Shown here: positions 50,654 to 60,318 of the stretch, piece by piece
Layout: every line of letters begins with the position of its first letter
Position numbering within the stretch: the stretch's first letter is position 1
Assembly: GCF_002285415.1 (NCBI RefSeq)
Contig: NZ_NSBU01000005.1
Coordinates: forward strand, 308,335 to 372,334
Direction of reading: 5' to 3'
From: Actibacterium pelagium
GTDB lineage: Bacteria; Pseudomonadota; Alphaproteobacteria; Rhodobacterales; Rhodobacteraceae
DNA: 64,000 nucleotides
Translations under genes and position numbers: made by a program
The notes under the pieces: model-generated
What the model was told of the DNA's origin: nothing
Databases searched by the model: none
The model's input: the letters and a program-made list of their open reading frames with translations, nothing else

Positions 50654-51743
50654 CGGTGTCGTCTTTTTCCCAAGACAAGGCGCGGTCTCGGCCAGTATGC
50701 CCCTGATACAGGCGGCCCTGCTGGTACTGACCGACCAGATAGCGGACGACAACCCCAATGATGGCAGCGACCGGAACCGCGATCAGCATTCCCACGAAAC
50801 CAAAGATCGAACCAAAGGCGGAAAGGGCGAAAATCAGCCAGACCGGGTGCAGGCCGACCGAGTCGCCAACCAGCTTGGGCGTCAGGAAGTTCCCCTCGAC
50901 CAATTGCCCGGCGATGAAGATCGCACCAACCGCCCCGATCATCCACCACTCGCCCCAGAACTGGAACATGGCCAAGCTCAAAGCCAGCGCACCACCAACA
51001 ATCGATCCGACGTAAGGGATGAAAGAGATTATGCCCGCAACCAGCCCGACGATCATGCCGAATTGCAGTCCGACGACCATCAGCGCAGCGGCATAGAACC
51101 CGCCAAGAATTATGCAGACGGTGCCTTGGCCGCGAATGAACGAGGCCATCGTACGGTCAATCTCGCTTGCCAGATGACGAATGGTCGGGGCGTGATCCAG
51201 CGGCAGCAGCTTGTTGATCTCGGCGACCATCCGGTCCCAATCCAGCAAAAGGTAAAAGGTGATCACGGGGACAAGCACCACCAGCGCCACGAGGTTCAGC
51301 AAACTCAGGGTCGAGGCCAGAACGCCGTTCAAAAGGTCGCCGCCCTTCGAGCGGATCGTCTCACCGATCGAGGTCAGCGTTTGGCGCAGCTCGGAGGTAG
51401 GTTCCTGCAAAGAGGGGAAGCGTTCAGACAGGAAGACGCGCAATTGTTCGAACAACTGCGGTGCAACCTCGAACAGGGCAGCGGTTTGCCGGATCAGGGT
51501 CGGAAGAACCAAAAGCGCAATCAAGGTGAAGATCACCGCGGCACAGATGGTGATGGTCACCGTGGCCCAAACGCGCGAAAACCCAACTTTTTCAAGCCGG
51601 TCTGCGACTGGGTCCAGCGCATAGGCAATTGCCATCGAAAGAATGAAGGGAAGAAGGATACCAGCCAGCAGCCAAGTCGCGATCAGGAACACGACAGCCG
51701 CAATGGCCCAGTATTTCATCTGTTGCTGCACCGGCAGGGGCAT
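50646..51743 (-). CDS. AI-2E/PerM-family membrane transporter
   Basis: A 365-residue membrane protein with about eight helices. It shows the family marks ILLPFILSMAIAYALDPVADRLEKVG and GLVAGIISFIPYVGSIVGGALAL, then VEGNFLTPKLVGDSVGLHPVWLIFAL. Despite the name, the substrate is unsettled; some members are Na+/H+ or solute exporters. It opens the operon transporter-hdaA-ppk1-ppx. Confidence 0.92.
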   Translation of the reverse strand: MPLPVQQQMKYWAIAAVVFLIATWLLAGILLPFILSMAIAYALDPVADRLEKVGFSRVWATVTITICAAVIFTLIALLVLPTLIRQTAALFEVAPQLFEQLRVFLSERFPSLQEPTSELRQTLTSIGETIRSKGGDLLNGVLASTLSLLNLVALVVLVPVITFYLLLDWDRMVAEINKLLPLDHAPTIRHLASEIDRTMASFIRGQGTVCIILGGFYAAALMVVGLQFGMIVGLVAGIISFIPYVGSIVGGALALSLAMFQFWGEWWMIGAVGAIFIAGQLVEGNFLTPKLVGDSVGLHPVWLIFALSAFGSIFGFVGMLIAVPVAAIIGVVVRYLVGQYQQGRLYQGHTGRDRALSWEKDDTDG

Positions 51744-51796
51744 GGGAACTCTCCGTTACTGCCCATGTCTTGGACGATGCGGCCCGGTGTTGCAAG

Positions 51797-51819
51797 GGGG
51801 CGGATCCATGACCCGCCCC
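51797..51819 (-). terminator. Hairpin after the fasciclin gene
   Basis: GGGGCGG (51797-51803) pairs with CCGCCCC (51813-51819), 9 nt loop. On the minus strand it is followed by CTTGCAA, so the T-run is weak. Confidence 0.4.
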
Positions 51820-51829
51820 TCGGCATTGA

Positions 51830-52336
51830 TCAGCAGGCGGGGCGTTCGCCCGGCAGCAGAACCTTGTCGATCACGTGGATCACGCCATTCGACGCCTGGA
51901 TATCTGCGATGATCACGTTGGCCATCTCGCCTGTGCCATCCGAAATCATGACGCCATTGCTGTCTTTCGCGATGCACAGGCGCTCGGACGCCAGAACCGG
52001 TTTGAAATAGTTCTTGCCGGCAGGAATGTCGGCGGCAGCCAGATTGCGGTCGTCAACGTGGTACAGCAGAACGTCGGTCAACTGGCCTTTGTTTTCCGGC
52101 TTCAACAGCGTGTCGACGGTGCCCTCGGGCAAAGCGGCGAACGCGTCATTGACGGGCGCGTAAACGGTGAACGGGCCTTCGCCCTGAAGGGTTTCAACCA
52201 GACCGGCAGCGGTGACAGCTGCGACAAGGGTCGAGAAACGATCATCGCCAGCGGCGATATCAACGATGGTATTGGCCGATGCGACGGTCCCTGCGGTGGC
52301 AAAAGCAGCGGCGGCGACAAGAGTACGAAGTTTCAT
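51830..52336 (-). CDS. Secreted fasciclin (FAS1) domain protein
   Basis: A 168-residue protein with signal peptide MKLRTLVAAAAFATAGTVASA and one FAS1 domain: DDRFSTLVAAVTAAGLVETLQGEGPFTVYAPVNDAFAALPEGTVDTLL, then LLYHVDDR and the conserved end NGVIHVIDKVLLP. FAS1 proteins mediate adhesion or matrix contacts. It is monocistronic and divergent from proS, with 152 bp between them. Confidence 0.93.
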   Translation of the reverse strand: MKLRTLVAAAAFATAGTVASANTIVDIAAGDDRFSTLVAAVTAAGLVETLQGEGPFTVYAPVNDAFAALPEGTVDTLLKPENKGQLTDVLLYHVDDRNLAAADIPAGKNYFKPVLASERLCIAKDSNGVMISDGTGEMANVIIADIQASNGVIHVIDKVLLPGERPAC

Positions 52337-52488
52337 ATTTAGGTCTCCCTGTTGGATCTATGACTTCGATTACGCAGGGGCATTCCGCCTGGTTCACGGC
52401 TGTCACGCTCCCGTGATTTTCTGTGATCTCTTGTCTGTTTCGGCGCAAAGCCATAAACGGGGACAAACCGTTTTCGTAAGGACCCAAG

Positions 52489-53826
52489 ATGCGCCTGTCC
52501 CGCTATTTCCTGCCTGTTCTCAAGGAAACCCCCGCCGAGGCCCAGATCGTCAGCCATCGCCTGATGCTGCGCGCTGGCATGATCAAACAAAGCTCTGCCG
52601 GGATCTATTCCTGGCTGCCGCTGGGCTATAAGGTTCTGCGGAACATCGAACAGATTGTGCACGAAGAACAGCAGCGCGCGGGTCACGTGCCGGTGCTGAT
52701 GCCGACCCTGCAATCTGCCGACCTATGGCGCGAGTCGGGCCGGTACGAGGATTACGGCGAAGAGATGCTGCGCATTCAGGATCGCCACGGTCGCGACATG
52801 CTGTATGGCCCGACCAACGAAGAGATGATCACCGACATCTTCCGGTCCTACGTCAACAGCTACAAAGACCTGCCGCTGACCCTGTATCAGATCCAGTGGA
52901 AGTTCCGCGACGAACGTCGTCCGCGTTTCGGCGTGATGCGTGGCCGTGAATTCCTGATGAAGGACGGCTACAACTTCGACCTGACCAAAGAAGACGCGAT
53001 GCACGCCTACAACCGCCACCTAGTCAGCTATCTGCGCACCTATGAGCGCATGGGCCTACAGGCGATCCCGATGCGCGCCGACAGTGGTCCCATCGGCGGC
53101 GACGACACGCATGAATTCCTTGTGCTGGCCGAAACCGGCGAATCCGAGGTCTTCTATGACAGCCAGATCACCGATCTGAAGTTTGGTGACCGCGAGATCG
53201 ACTATGACTCGGTCGAGCAGTGCCAGGCGGTGCTGGAAGAGTTCACCTCTCGCTATGCCCGCACCGACGAGACCCATGACGAGGCCGTCTTCAACGAAGT
53301 GCCGGAAGAGCGCCGCCGTTCTGCCCGGGGTATCGAGGTTGGCCAGATCTTTTACTTCGGCACCAAATACTCCGAAGCGATGGGCGCGACCGTCATCAAT
53401 GACAAGCAGGAACAGATCCCGGTTCACATGGGCAGCCACGGTATCGGCGTCAGCCGCCTGCTGGGCGCGATCATTGAGGCCAGCCATGATGACAAGGGCA
53501 TTATCTGGCCCGAAGGTGTGACCCCGTTCCACTGTGGCATTGTCAATCTGAAGCAGGGCGATGAAGAGGCCGACGCGGCCTGTGACAGCCTGTACCAGCA
53601 GTTGACTAATGCTGGGCTGGACCCGCTTTATGACGATCGCAAGGAACGTGCTGGCGCCAAGTTCGCCACCATGGACCTGATTGGTCTGCCGTGGCGTATC
53701 ACCGTAGGCCCGCGTGGCCTGAAGAACGGTGTGGTCGAGCTGACCTGCCGCAAGACCGGCGAAAGCGAAGAGATGGCGCCGGAAGCAGCGGTCGCCAAAG
53801 TCGTAGAGATCTACAAGTCTCTCTGA
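52489..53826 (+). CDS. proS: Prolyl-tRNA synthetase, short alphaproteobacterial type
   Basis: A 445-residue class II synthetase charging tRNA-Pro. It begins [46 protein letters not shown], with motif 2 [25 protein letters not shown] and motif 3 [15 protein letters not shown]. The editing INS domain of the 570-residue bacterial enzyme is missing, as usual in Alphaproteobacteria, which must edit Ala-tRNA-Pro in trans. Anticodon-binding domain occupies the C-terminus. Confidence 0.97.
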   Translation: MRLSRYFLPVLKETPAEAQIVSHRLMLRAGMIKQSSAGIYSWLPLGYKVLRNIEQIVHEEQQRAGHVPVLMPTLQSADLWRESGRYEDYGEEMLRIQDRHGRDMLYGPTNEEMITDIFRSYVNSYKDLPLTLYQIQWKFRDERRPRFGVMRGREFLMKDGYNFDLTKEDAMHAYNRHLVSYLRTYERMGLQAIPMRADSGPIGGDDTHEFLVLAETGESEVFYDSQITDLKFGDREIDYDSVEQCQAVLEEFTSRYARTDETHDEAVFNEVPEERRRSARGIEVGQIFYFGTKYSEAMGATVINDKQEQIPVHMGSHGIGVSRLLGAIIEASHDDKGIIWPEGVTPFHCGIVNLKQGDEEADAACDSLYQQLTNAGLDPLYDDRKERAGAKFATMDLIGLPWRITVGPRGLKNGVVELTCRKTGESEEMAPEAAVAKVVEIYKSL

Positions 53827-53830
53827 CGGA

Positions 53831-53947
53831 TCAAAAGGCGCTGCGCAGGGCGAATCCTGCCAGCGCCAACCCGCCAATCAGGCAAAGCACCCAGAAGGTG
53901 AAAGAGATCCGCTTGGACAGGGACAGGCGGTTCCAGAATTTAGTCAT
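53831..53947 (-). CDS. 38-residue membrane microprotein coupled to the flavocytochrome
   Basis: A short frame reads MTKFWNRLSLSKRISFTFWV and continues LCLIGGLALAGFALRSAF. It has a basic amphipathic start and one hydrophobic helix. Its ATG lies inside the last codons of the upstream flavocytochrome gene (ATGACTAA: start and stop overlap by 8 nt), the classic layout for translational re-initiation. It may be a small subunit or stabiliser of that enzyme. No homologue can be judged by eye at this size. Confidence 0.6.
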   Translation of the reverse strand: MTKFWNRLSLSKRISFTFWVLCLIGGLALAGFALRSAF

Positions 53948-55259
53948 AGCTGAACCTTTCAGAGATGATCCGGCTGGACGGGATGCCAAGGTTGATCAAC
54001 GCCTCCTCGACCACCTCCAGCATCGCGGGTGGACCGCATAGGACATAGATCCAGTCGCGATGACTGTCGTCGCCGAACTCACGTTGCAGCAGGGCAGGGG
54101 TGATGAACCCGACTTCGCCGGTCCAATCCTTGTCGGGTTCTGACAAAGAGTGGATGATCTTCGTGCCATGCTCTGCCGACAGCTGTTCCAGCTCGTTCGG
54201 CCGGGCAATCTGATCCCGACTGCGGTTGGTGTAGATCAGCGTCGTCGGGCGGGTGTCGCCGGTGCGGTGCAATTCTCGCAGGATGCCCATCATCGGGGCG
54301 ATCCCAACGCCCCCTGCAATCAGCGCCACACCTTTCGCCTTGCGTCCCTTGATTGTCAGGTGCCCATGCGGTGCGTCCAGATAGGCGCGCGTTCCCGGTT
54401 GGACCTGTCCAATCTTGTTGGTTGTGTCGCCCAGTTCCTTGATGATGAACCGTACCTCGGGGCCATTTGCCGGGGCGGAGCTGATCGAAAAGGGGTTTTC
54501 GGCCAGTGAAAAGGGGCTATGACCGATATTCAGCCACGCGAATTGCCCTGCTTCATAGGCAAGCTTGTGATCCCCTTCGGGTGTGACGGAAACCTCCCAA
54601 GTGCGGGTGCCGACGGGCTCGACTGCGGTGACTTTCCACGGGCGCAATGACCGCCAAAAGGGTCGGAGCAGATAGGTGTTCACCAGCGCGAGCAGCGCGA
54701 TCCCAAGTAACACCCACCAAACCGTACTTAGAACCGGATCGGCGCTATATCGTCCCGCCCGCACCGTGTGCAGCACCCCAAACCCCGCGATCAGGACAGA
54801 GCCAAGCCCGTGCGTCAGCCGCCATGTTTCGTATTTGAAATCCATCTTGCTGCGCCCGATCGCCAACAAAACCAGCGTTGGCAGTAGAACCCATGCCAAG
54901 GCCCCGGGCCAGATCGCCCAAAACTCGTTGGTGACAAAATACTGTCGGCTGACGTCCCAATCCGGCGCGGTTTGACGGCGTGCGGTGTAAAGAAACGGAT
55001 GGATCAGCGCCAAAATCGCGGCGGCCCGCGCCAGCAATTGGTGCATTCGCATGACGATATCGGTTCCCGCTTTCCGCGCGACGACGCGGTAGCGGCTCAA
55101 TAGAAGGAACTCGGCCAGCAACACCGACATGGCCAACAGCCCTGCACCTGAAGCGATCTCGTCCAGAATTGGGCGTGGCGGCAGGCCTTGCGACCAAGCC
55201 AGCCCAAGAGGCAATAGCGAGATCGCAACGTAGAACAGGAACAAAAACCAGACAGGCAT
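53940..55259 (-). CDS. Ferric-reductase/NOX-like flavocytochrome
   Basis: A 439-residue transmembrane electron carrier of the ferric reductase/NADPH oxidase type. Six helices span about residues 1-200, with four candidate haem ligands His73, His87, His150 and His164, each pair 13 residues apart as in NOX enzymes. The FAD/NAD domain follows (FSLAENPFSISSAPANG; ALIAGGVGIAPMMGIL; YVLCGPPAMLEVVEEAL). It would pass NAD(P)H electrons across the membrane to iron or oxygen. Confidence 0.87.
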   Translation of the reverse strand: MPVWFLFLFYVAISLLPLGLAWSQGLPPRPILDEIASGAGLLAMSVLLAEFLLLSRYRVVARKAGTDIVMRMHQLLARAAAILALIHPFLYTARRQTAPDWDVSRQYFVTNEFWAIWPGALAWVLLPTLVLLAIGRSKMDFKYETWRLTHGLGSVLIAGFGVLHTVRAGRYSADPVLSTVWWVLLGIALLALVNTYLLRPFWRSLRPWKVTAVEPVGTRTWEVSVTPEGDHKLAYEAGQFAWLNIGHSPFSLAENPFSISSAPANGPEVRFIIKELGDTTNKIGQVQPGTRAYLDAPHGHLTIKGRKAKGVALIAGGVGIAPMMGILRELHRTGDTRPTTLIYTNRSRDQIARPNELEQLSAEHGTKIIHSLSEPDKDWTGEVGFITPALLQREFGDDSHRDWIYVLCGPPAMLEVVEEALINLGIPSSRIISERFSYD

Positions 55260-55548
55260 CGTCTTACCCCTTTATGCGCGCCGTTTAACGGCTAACGGGT
55301 CGTGGCCAAGGGAGCTAGAGAAAACGTAGGTTTTCATGCGCTTAAGTGTCAGCTGTCGGTCTTGGGTAACACCTCCGATGTGCAGATCGGCGAAGCCTTA
55401 ATCGTCAATGACGGTGAAACGGACAATATCTTGCAAGAGCCTGTTGGCCTCTTCCCAGATATCGAAGAAGATAAGGTCCCGACCCACCTTCTGGTTCGTG
55501 ACCAGGTCTATTGGTTCACGGCCCGGCGACCCGAGCGACTAAAGATAC
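55260..55548. other. Intergenic DNA with one doubtful ORF
   Basis: This 289 bp gap lies between divergent genes. One plus-strand frame at 55302-55562 (86 codons, ending RRPERLKIHDQT) runs into the glycerate kinase start by 14 nt. It has no clear ribosome site or family likeness, so I do not call it a gene. It could be a degraded gene remnant or simply promoter DNA. Confidence 0.4.
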
Positions 55549-56823
55549 ATGACCAAACCTAATCCAGACCCTAAGGGCTTTCTGACAGAGCTTTTTCAAG
55601 TGGCCGTTTCCGAGGCTGACCCGATGAAGGTAATCCCGCGTCATCTGCCGCCTAAACCCGAAGGGCGCTTGATGGTCATCGGGGCTGGCAAGGCCAGTGC
55701 GCGCATGGCCGAAGCGGTTGAAGGCGTCTATGGCCCCTGCGAAGGGTTGGTGATCACCCGCTATGGCTATGCCCGGCCCTGTCAGGGCATAGAGATTGTC
55801 GAAGCCGCCCACCCGGTGCCCGATCAGGCCGGGGTCGATGCCACGCGCCGCATGCTGGACCTGGTCCGCGGGCTTGGTCCTGATGATACCGTCTTGGCAC
55901 TGATCTCTGGGGGAGGCTCAGCGTTGCTGTGTGCCCCGATCGAGGGAATGACCCTTGCCGACAAACAGGCGGTGAATGCCGCCCTTTTGGCCTCTGGCGC
56001 CCCGATCGGTGAGATGAATATCGTCCGTCCGCAGCTTTCGCAGGTGAAAGGCGGGCGCCTTGCTGCGGCCTGCCACCCGGCCAAGGTGATCAGCCTGATC
56101 ATCTCGGATGTGCCAGGCGATGACCCGGCCGAAATCGCCTCGGGTCCAACATGTGCTGGCAACAGCACCCCCGAGGCCGCGCTTGCGGTTCTTGACCGCT
56201 GGAACATCCAGCTTGATCCAAAAGTTCGCGACCTGATCGCCAAACCGAAGATCGCGCAAGATGCGAACTCAGGTTCCGAGGCTGCGGATGTTTTGCAGAT
56301 CGTGGCTGCGCCGTCCCAATCGCTGGACGCCACAGCGGCCCTTGCACGGAAGCAAGGGTACGAAGTGCGCATTCTGGGGGATGCCTTGGAAGGAGAGGCC
56401 CGCGATTTGGCGCGCCATCACGCCCAAATGGCCATCGAGTTGCAGGCCGGGATGGCACCAAGCGACACGCCGGTCTTGTTGCTGTCGGGGGGGGAATGCA
56501 CTGTCACGCGAACCGGTAACGGGGTGGGTGGCCCGAATGCCGAATACACTTTGTCTGCGGCAATCACTCTGGCAGGGCATGCGGGTATCCACGTCCTGTC
56601 TTGTGACACCGATGGCGTGGATGGGGCCGCCGAAGTCGCCGGCGCTTACGCGGGTCCGCAAACACTTGTTGGCGAAGGTCGCCTAGAAAGTGCCAAGGCA
56701 GCATTGGCCAACAATGACGCGCATACGTTCTTTGGTAACATCGACAGCCAGATCGTGACCGGCCCCACACTGACAAACGTGAATGACTTTCGGGCGTTGC
56801 TGATCTTTCCGGCGGGCAACTGA
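55549..56823 (+). CDS. Glycerate 2-kinase (DUF4147/MOFRL, GckA/TtuD type)
   Basis: A 424-residue kinase forming 2-phosphoglycerate from glycerate, used in serine-cycle, glyoxylate or tartrate metabolism. Marks are MVIGAGKASARMAEAVE, VLALISGGGSALLCAPIEGMTLADKQ and the MOFRL domain PVLLLSGGECTVTRTGNGVGGPNAEYTLSAA with LSCDTDGVDGAAEVAGAY. No hydroxypyruvate or tartrate genes are adjacent, so the route that feeds it is unknown. Confidence 0.93.
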   Translation: MTKPNPDPKGFLTELFQVAVSEADPMKVIPRHLPPKPEGRLMVIGAGKASARMAEAVEGVYGPCEGLVITRYGYARPCQGIEIVEAAHPVPDQAGVDATRRMLDLVRGLGPDDTVLALISGGGSALLCAPIEGMTLADKQAVNAALLASGAPIGEMNIVRPQLSQVKGGRLAAACHPAKVISLIISDVPGDDPAEIASGPTCAGNSTPEAALAVLDRWNIQLDPKVRDLIAKPKIAQDANSGSEAADVLQIVAAPSQSLDATAALARKQGYEVRILGDALEGEARDLARHHAQMAIELQAGMAPSDTPVLLLSGGECTVTRTGNGVGGPNAEYTLSAAITLAGHAGIHVLSCDTDGVDGAAEVAGAYAGPQTLVGEGRLESAKAALANNDAHTFFGNIDSQIVTGPTLTNVNDFRALLIFPAGN

Positions 56824-56830
56824 TGTCGGC

Positions 56831-57466
56831 TTAGTTTGACGGCCCGTCCTTCTTGGGGCGCGGACGGTAGACGGGCAGGGACCACCCGAAGATGATGCTG
56901 CCTGCGCGCAGCAGGAAGGTCATGCTGCCACAGGCCAGCAGTACGAAAACCACGGGAAGCCCCAACCACAGACACAGGACAGCCGCCAAGCCCCCCGCAA
57001 AAGCGGTGGTCACATAAAGTTCGCCCTTCTGCAGCACCAGCGGAACCTCGTTGCAGACCACGTCGCGCATCAGGCCTCCAAAGCACCCGGTCACGACCCC
57101 CATCATCAGGATGACAGCGAACCCATGGTCCAGCGACAGGGCGACGAACACCCCGGCAGGCACCGCAACAGCCAGTGCTGCCGCGTCCAGCCATAGGATG
57201 GCCTTGTACCGGCTTTCCAGAAGGTGCGCTGTGAAGAACACCAGAAGTGCTGCAACCGAGATCACGCCGATATAGGTCGGATCCTTGACCCAGAAGACAG
57301 GCAGCCGACCCAGAAACAAGTCACGCAACGTACCGCCGCCGACCGCAGTCAGGGCGGCGATGAAGATGAACCCGACCACATCCAATTGCGCCCGGCTGGC
57401 CGTCAGCGCCCCGGTCAGCGCAAAGACGAACACCGCCGCAAGGTCTAGGCCCGTCGTCAGTGTCAT
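56831..57466 (-). CDS. TRIC/UPF0126 (YadS-like) membrane channel protein
   Basis: A 211-residue membrane protein with seven helices in two Gly-rich repeats: [46 protein letters not shown] and [35 protein letters not shown]. This is the prokaryotic trimeric intracellular cation channel family. It starts within the end of rnhA (4 nt overlap) and ends the ispH operon. It converges on the glycerate kinase. Confidence 0.9.
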   Translation of the reverse strand: MTLTTGLDLAAVFVFALTGALTASRAQLDVVGFIFIAALTAVGGGTLRDLFLGRLPVFWVKDPTYIGVISVAALLVFFTAHLLESRYKAILWLDAAALAVAVPAGVFVALSLDHGFAVILMMGVVTGCFGGLMRDVVCNEVPLVLQKGELYVTTAFAGGLAAVLCLWLGLPVVFVLLACGSMTFLLRAGSIIFGWSLPVYRPRPKKDGPSN

Positions 57467-57918
57467 GACGCGCTCTTTTTGAACGGCGCCATCCCGGCGC
57501 GGGCCAATTCATCGGCACGCTCGTTTTCTGGATGGCCTGCGTGGCCTTTGACCCACTCCCATGTCACGTCATGGCTGGCCTGCGCTGCATCCAGCCGCTG
57601 CCAAAGCTCCACGTTTTTCAGGCCGCCCTTCTTCTTCCAGCCATTGCGCTTCCAGCCGTGAATCCACTTTGTGATCCCGTCCTTCACATAGGCACTGTCG
57701 GTGACAACCGTGATCGCAGTGGCCCGGTCTAGCGTTTCCAAAGCGGTGATCGCGGCCATTAGTTCCATTCGGTTGTTGGTGGTCTCGGGCTCTCCGCCAT
57801 TGAGTTCACGCTCTTTGACAACCGCGTCCCCGTCCTTGGCTTGCAGCAACACGCCCCAGCCCCCCGGGCCGGGATTGCCGGAACAGGCACCGTCGGTATA
57901 AGCGAACAGCTTCGGCAT
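57463..57918 (-). CDS. rnhA: Ribonuclease HI
   Basis: A 151-residue nuclease cutting RNA in RNA-DNA hybrids. Catalytic acidic residues are seen in [18 protein letters not shown] (Asp), [10 protein letters not shown] (Glu), [12 protein letters not shown] (Asp) and [15 protein letters not shown] (His, Asp). Length matches E. coli RnhA. It lies 37 bp after the methyltransferase gene and overlaps the channel gene by 4 nt. Confidence 0.96.
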   Translation of the reverse strand: MPKLFAYTDGACSGNPGPGGWGVLLQAKDGDAVVKERELNGGEPETTNNRMELMAAITALETLDRATAITVVTDSAYVKDGITKWIHGWKRNGWKKKGGLKNVELWQRLDAAQASHDVTWEWVKGHAGHPENERADELARAGMAPFKKSAS

Positions 57919-57955
57919 CAGGACCGGCCTGCCAATGTCAGAGTTAGGGGTGCTG

Positions 57956-58573
57956 TCACAGGGTATCTCCTTCGGCCACGGCCTGGGCTATGATGATGAT
58001 AAAGGAAGAGACTTCTCCGCTTAACCCTACTTCGCTGCCGGTGTGGCTATGCAGGATTTTCAGGCCAGCATCGGCCAGCAGAGATCGCAATTCGGTCTCT
58101 TCATAGAAACTGTAAAACCGTCCCAGCTTGTCACGTTGCTCGCCCGAGCCCAGCTTCAGGCCAAGCAGGACATGACCTTCGGGCTTCAGCGCGCGCGCAA
58201 TCTGGTCCAGATGGCCCGGGAAGTCCGCGCGCGGGGCGTGCAACAGGCTGAAATGCGCCCAGATGGCGTCGAACTGGTTCTCAGCGCTCAGCGCTGCAAA
58301 GGGTTCAATCCGTACCTCAACCCCGAACTTATCGCGCGCCAAAGCGGCCATCTCGGGCGAGGCATCGGTGGCCTCAACCGTGAACCCTGCCTTCGCGAAC
58401 CGAGCAGCCCAATGCCCGGGGCCACAGCCCCAATCCAGCACGTGTCCCCCTTCGGGAATGTATCGGATAAACTTGTCGAACGTCGGTTTGGGTTTGTCCG
58501 TATCCGTCGCGAACTTTTGAGCATAGCGACCCGCTTGCCCAGCATAGACGTCCAGCGTTTTGCGGTCGGTCAT
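57956..58573 (-). CDS. Class I SAM-dependent methyltransferase
   Basis: A 205-residue methyltransferase. SAM motif I is [30 protein letters not shown], and the later motif reads [43 protein letters not shown] Methyltransf_11/25-type enzyme acting on a small molecule is likely; the substrate is unknown. Its start overlaps the ispH stop by 4 nt. Confidence 0.87.
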   Translation of the reverse strand: MTDRKTLDVYAGQAGRYAQKFATDTDKPKPTFDKFIRYIPEGGHVLDWGCGPGHWAARFAKAGFTVEATDASPEMAALARDKFGVEVRIEPFAALSAENQFDAIWAHFSLLHAPRADFPGHLDQIARALKPEGHVLLGLKLGSGEQRDKLGRFYSFYEETELRSLLADAGLKILHSHTGSEVGLSGEVSSFIIIIAQAVAEGDTL

Positions 58574-59520
58574 GCGGGTTCGCGCAAAACGCGCGGGACT
58601 TTGAACTCGACGTTCTCCTGAGCAGTCTCGACCTGCTCTATGGTGACGTCGAAACGGTCACGAAACGCGTCGATGACTTCGTTCACCAGAACCTCGGGGG
58701 CCGACGCCCCGGCGGTGATGCCAACCGATGTGATCCCTTCCAAGGCGCGCCAGTCGATATTCTCGGCCCGCTGCACCAGCTGGGAATAGTCACAGCCAGC
58801 CGCGGCCCCGACCTCGACCAACCGTTTCGAGTTCGACGAATTTGGTGCCCCGATCACCAGCAGCGCATCTGCCTTTGGCGCAATCGCCTTCACGGCTGCC
58901 TGTCGGTTTGTGGTGGCGTAGCAGATGTCTTCTTTATGTGGGCCAACGATCGCTGGGAAACGGTCCTGAAGTGCGGCGACGATTCCGGCGGTGTCATCAA
59001 CCGACAGGGTGGTCTGGGTGATGAACGCCAGCTTGCCCGGGTCACGCGGATCCAGCGTTGCAACGTCTTCGACGGTTTCGACCAGCAGAACCTCGCCCTC
59101 GGGCAGTTGGCCCATTGTTCCGATGGTTTCCGGGTGGCCCGCATGACCGATCATCACCATCTGCAAACCGTTGGCGTGGTGGCGTTCGGCCTCGATATGG
59201 ACTTTGGAGACCAAAGGGCAGGTGGCGTCGACATAAACCATCTCGCGCCGTTCGGCCTCGGCTGGCACAACCTTTGCCACGCCGTGGGCTGAAAAGATCA
59301 CGGGGCGATCATCGGGGCAGTCAGACAGTTCTTCAACAAACACCGCACCCAGATCACGCAGCCCGTCGACCACATATTTGTTATGCACGATCTCATGGCG
59401 CACATAGACCGGCGCCCCCCACTTTTGCAGGGCCATCTCGACGATCTTGATCGCGCGGTCGACACCGGCGCAGAACCCACGCGGGGCGGCAAGATAAAGG
59501 GTAAGGGGCGGTTTGGTCAT
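58570..59520 (-). CDS. ispH: 4-hydroxy-3-methylbut-2-enyl diphosphate reductase
   Basis: A 316-residue iron-sulfur enzyme, last step of the MEP isoprenoid pathway, making IPP and DMAPP. Three cluster cysteines are visible: [10 protein letters not shown] (Cys17), [13 protein letters not shown] and [13 protein letters not shown]. The active-site EIVHN...VF, HGH-like GHAGHPE and TQTTLSVDD stretches are intact. First gene of the operon ispH-methyltransferase-rnhA-channel. Confidence 0.97.
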   Translation of the reverse strand: MTKPPLTLYLAAPRGFCAGVDRAIKIVEMALQKWGAPVYVRHEIVHNKYVVDGLRDLGAVFVEELSDCPDDRPVIFSAHGVAKVVPAEAERREMVYVDATCPLVSKVHIEAERHHANGLQMVMIGHAGHPETIGTMGQLPEGEVLLVETVEDVATLDPRDPGKLAFITQTTLSVDDTAGIVAALQDRFPAIVGPHKEDICYATTNRQAAVKAIAPKADALLVIGAPNSSNSKRLVEVGAAAGCDYSQLVQRAENIDWRALEGITSVGITAGASAPEVLVNEVIDAFRDRFDVTIEQVETAQENVEFKVPRVLREPA

Positions 59521-59582
59521 GGCGGGCTCCTGCTCTGGGTCACAGAGGTAACCCCCGCGCTGCGACCCGTCCAGACCTGCAG

Positions 59583-59612
59583 AACGAAAAACCGGGGCGC
59601 TGGGCCCCGGTT
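59583..59612 (-). terminator. Rho-independent terminator after the NYN gene
   Basis: On the minus strand AACCGGGGC and GCCCCGGTT (59604-59612 with 59590-59598) form a perfect 9 bp stem followed by TTTCG. It separates the NYN gene from ispH. Confidence 0.8.
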
Positions 59613-59619
59613 CTGATCT

Positions 59620-60195
59620 TTAGCTGTCTGCGTATTCCGCAGGTTCGCGCGTCGGCGCCGGCATCTCGCGCGGCGGGCGCCCGATGACATCGCGCAGCTC
59701 TGACAGTTCGATGAAGTTGTCAGCCTGGCGGCGCAGCTCATCTGCGATCATCGGCGGTTGGCTCTTGATTGTCGAAACAACCGAAACGCGGACGCCCTGA
59801 CGTTGTAGGCTTTCGACCAGCGGGCGGAAGTCGCCATCGCCCGAGAACAGGACGATATGGTCCACGCGCGGGGCCAGCTCCATGGCATCGACGGTCAGTT
59901 CGATATCCATGTTGCCTTTGACCTTCCGGCGGCCTTGGGCGTCGGTGTATTCCTTCGCCGGCTTCGTCACCATGGTGAAGCCGTTGTAGTTCAGCCAGTC
60001 CACCAGCGGGCGGATTGGCGAATAGTCGTCGTTCTCCAGCAAAGCGGTGTAATAGAACGCACGCAGAAGTTTCCCTCGACGCATGAATTCCTGACGGAGA
60101 AGTTTGTAGTCGATGTCGAACTCAAGCGCTTTTGCGGCTGCGTAAAGGTTCGAACCATCGATGAACAGCGCAAGCCGTTCGTCGCGATAAAACAT
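59620..60195 (-). CDS. NYN-domain (LabA/DUF88-like) putative RNase
   Basis: A 191-residue PIN-like protein of the NYN family. Acidic active-site residues are seen in RLALFIDGSNLYAAAKAL, GNMDIELTVDAMELA and HIVLFSGDGDFRPLVESLQRQGVRVSVVS. NYN proteins are metal-dependent ribonucleases acting in RNA turnover. The C-terminus is Pro/Arg-rich and probably disordered. GAAAGGAC precedes the ATG. It is divergent from folK. Confidence 0.9.
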   Translation of the reverse strand: MFYRDERLALFIDGSNLYAAAKALEFDIDYKLLRQEFMRRGKLLRAFYYTALLENDDYSPIRPLVDWLNYNGFTMVTKPAKEYTDAQGRRKVKGNMDIELTVDAMELAPRVDHIVLFSGDGDFRPLVESLQRQGVRVSVVSTIKSQPPMIADELRRQADNFIELSELRDVIGRPPREMPAPTREPAEYADS

Positions 60196-60216
60196 CTAAT
60201 AGTCCTTTCAAAAACA

Positions 60217-60277
60217 TTCTGATCAAAAGGTGGTGAGTGGAGTTTTGGAGTGAGTGAGTGGAATAATTTGATCAGAA
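60217..60277. promoter_or_regulatory. Long-spaced inverted repeat between NYN and folK genes
   Basis: TTCTGATCAAA (60217-60227) and TTTGATCAGAA (60267-60277) are exact inverted 11-mers, each built on TGATCA, with 39 bp of GT-rich DNA between. The right copy could be a -35 (TTGATC) with TTAATC 17 bp later. A shared operator for the divergent genes is inferred. Confidence 0.5.
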
Positions 60278-60318
60278 CGGATAACCAAAGTTAATCCATT
60301 CTTTCGCGGAGTCAAAGA

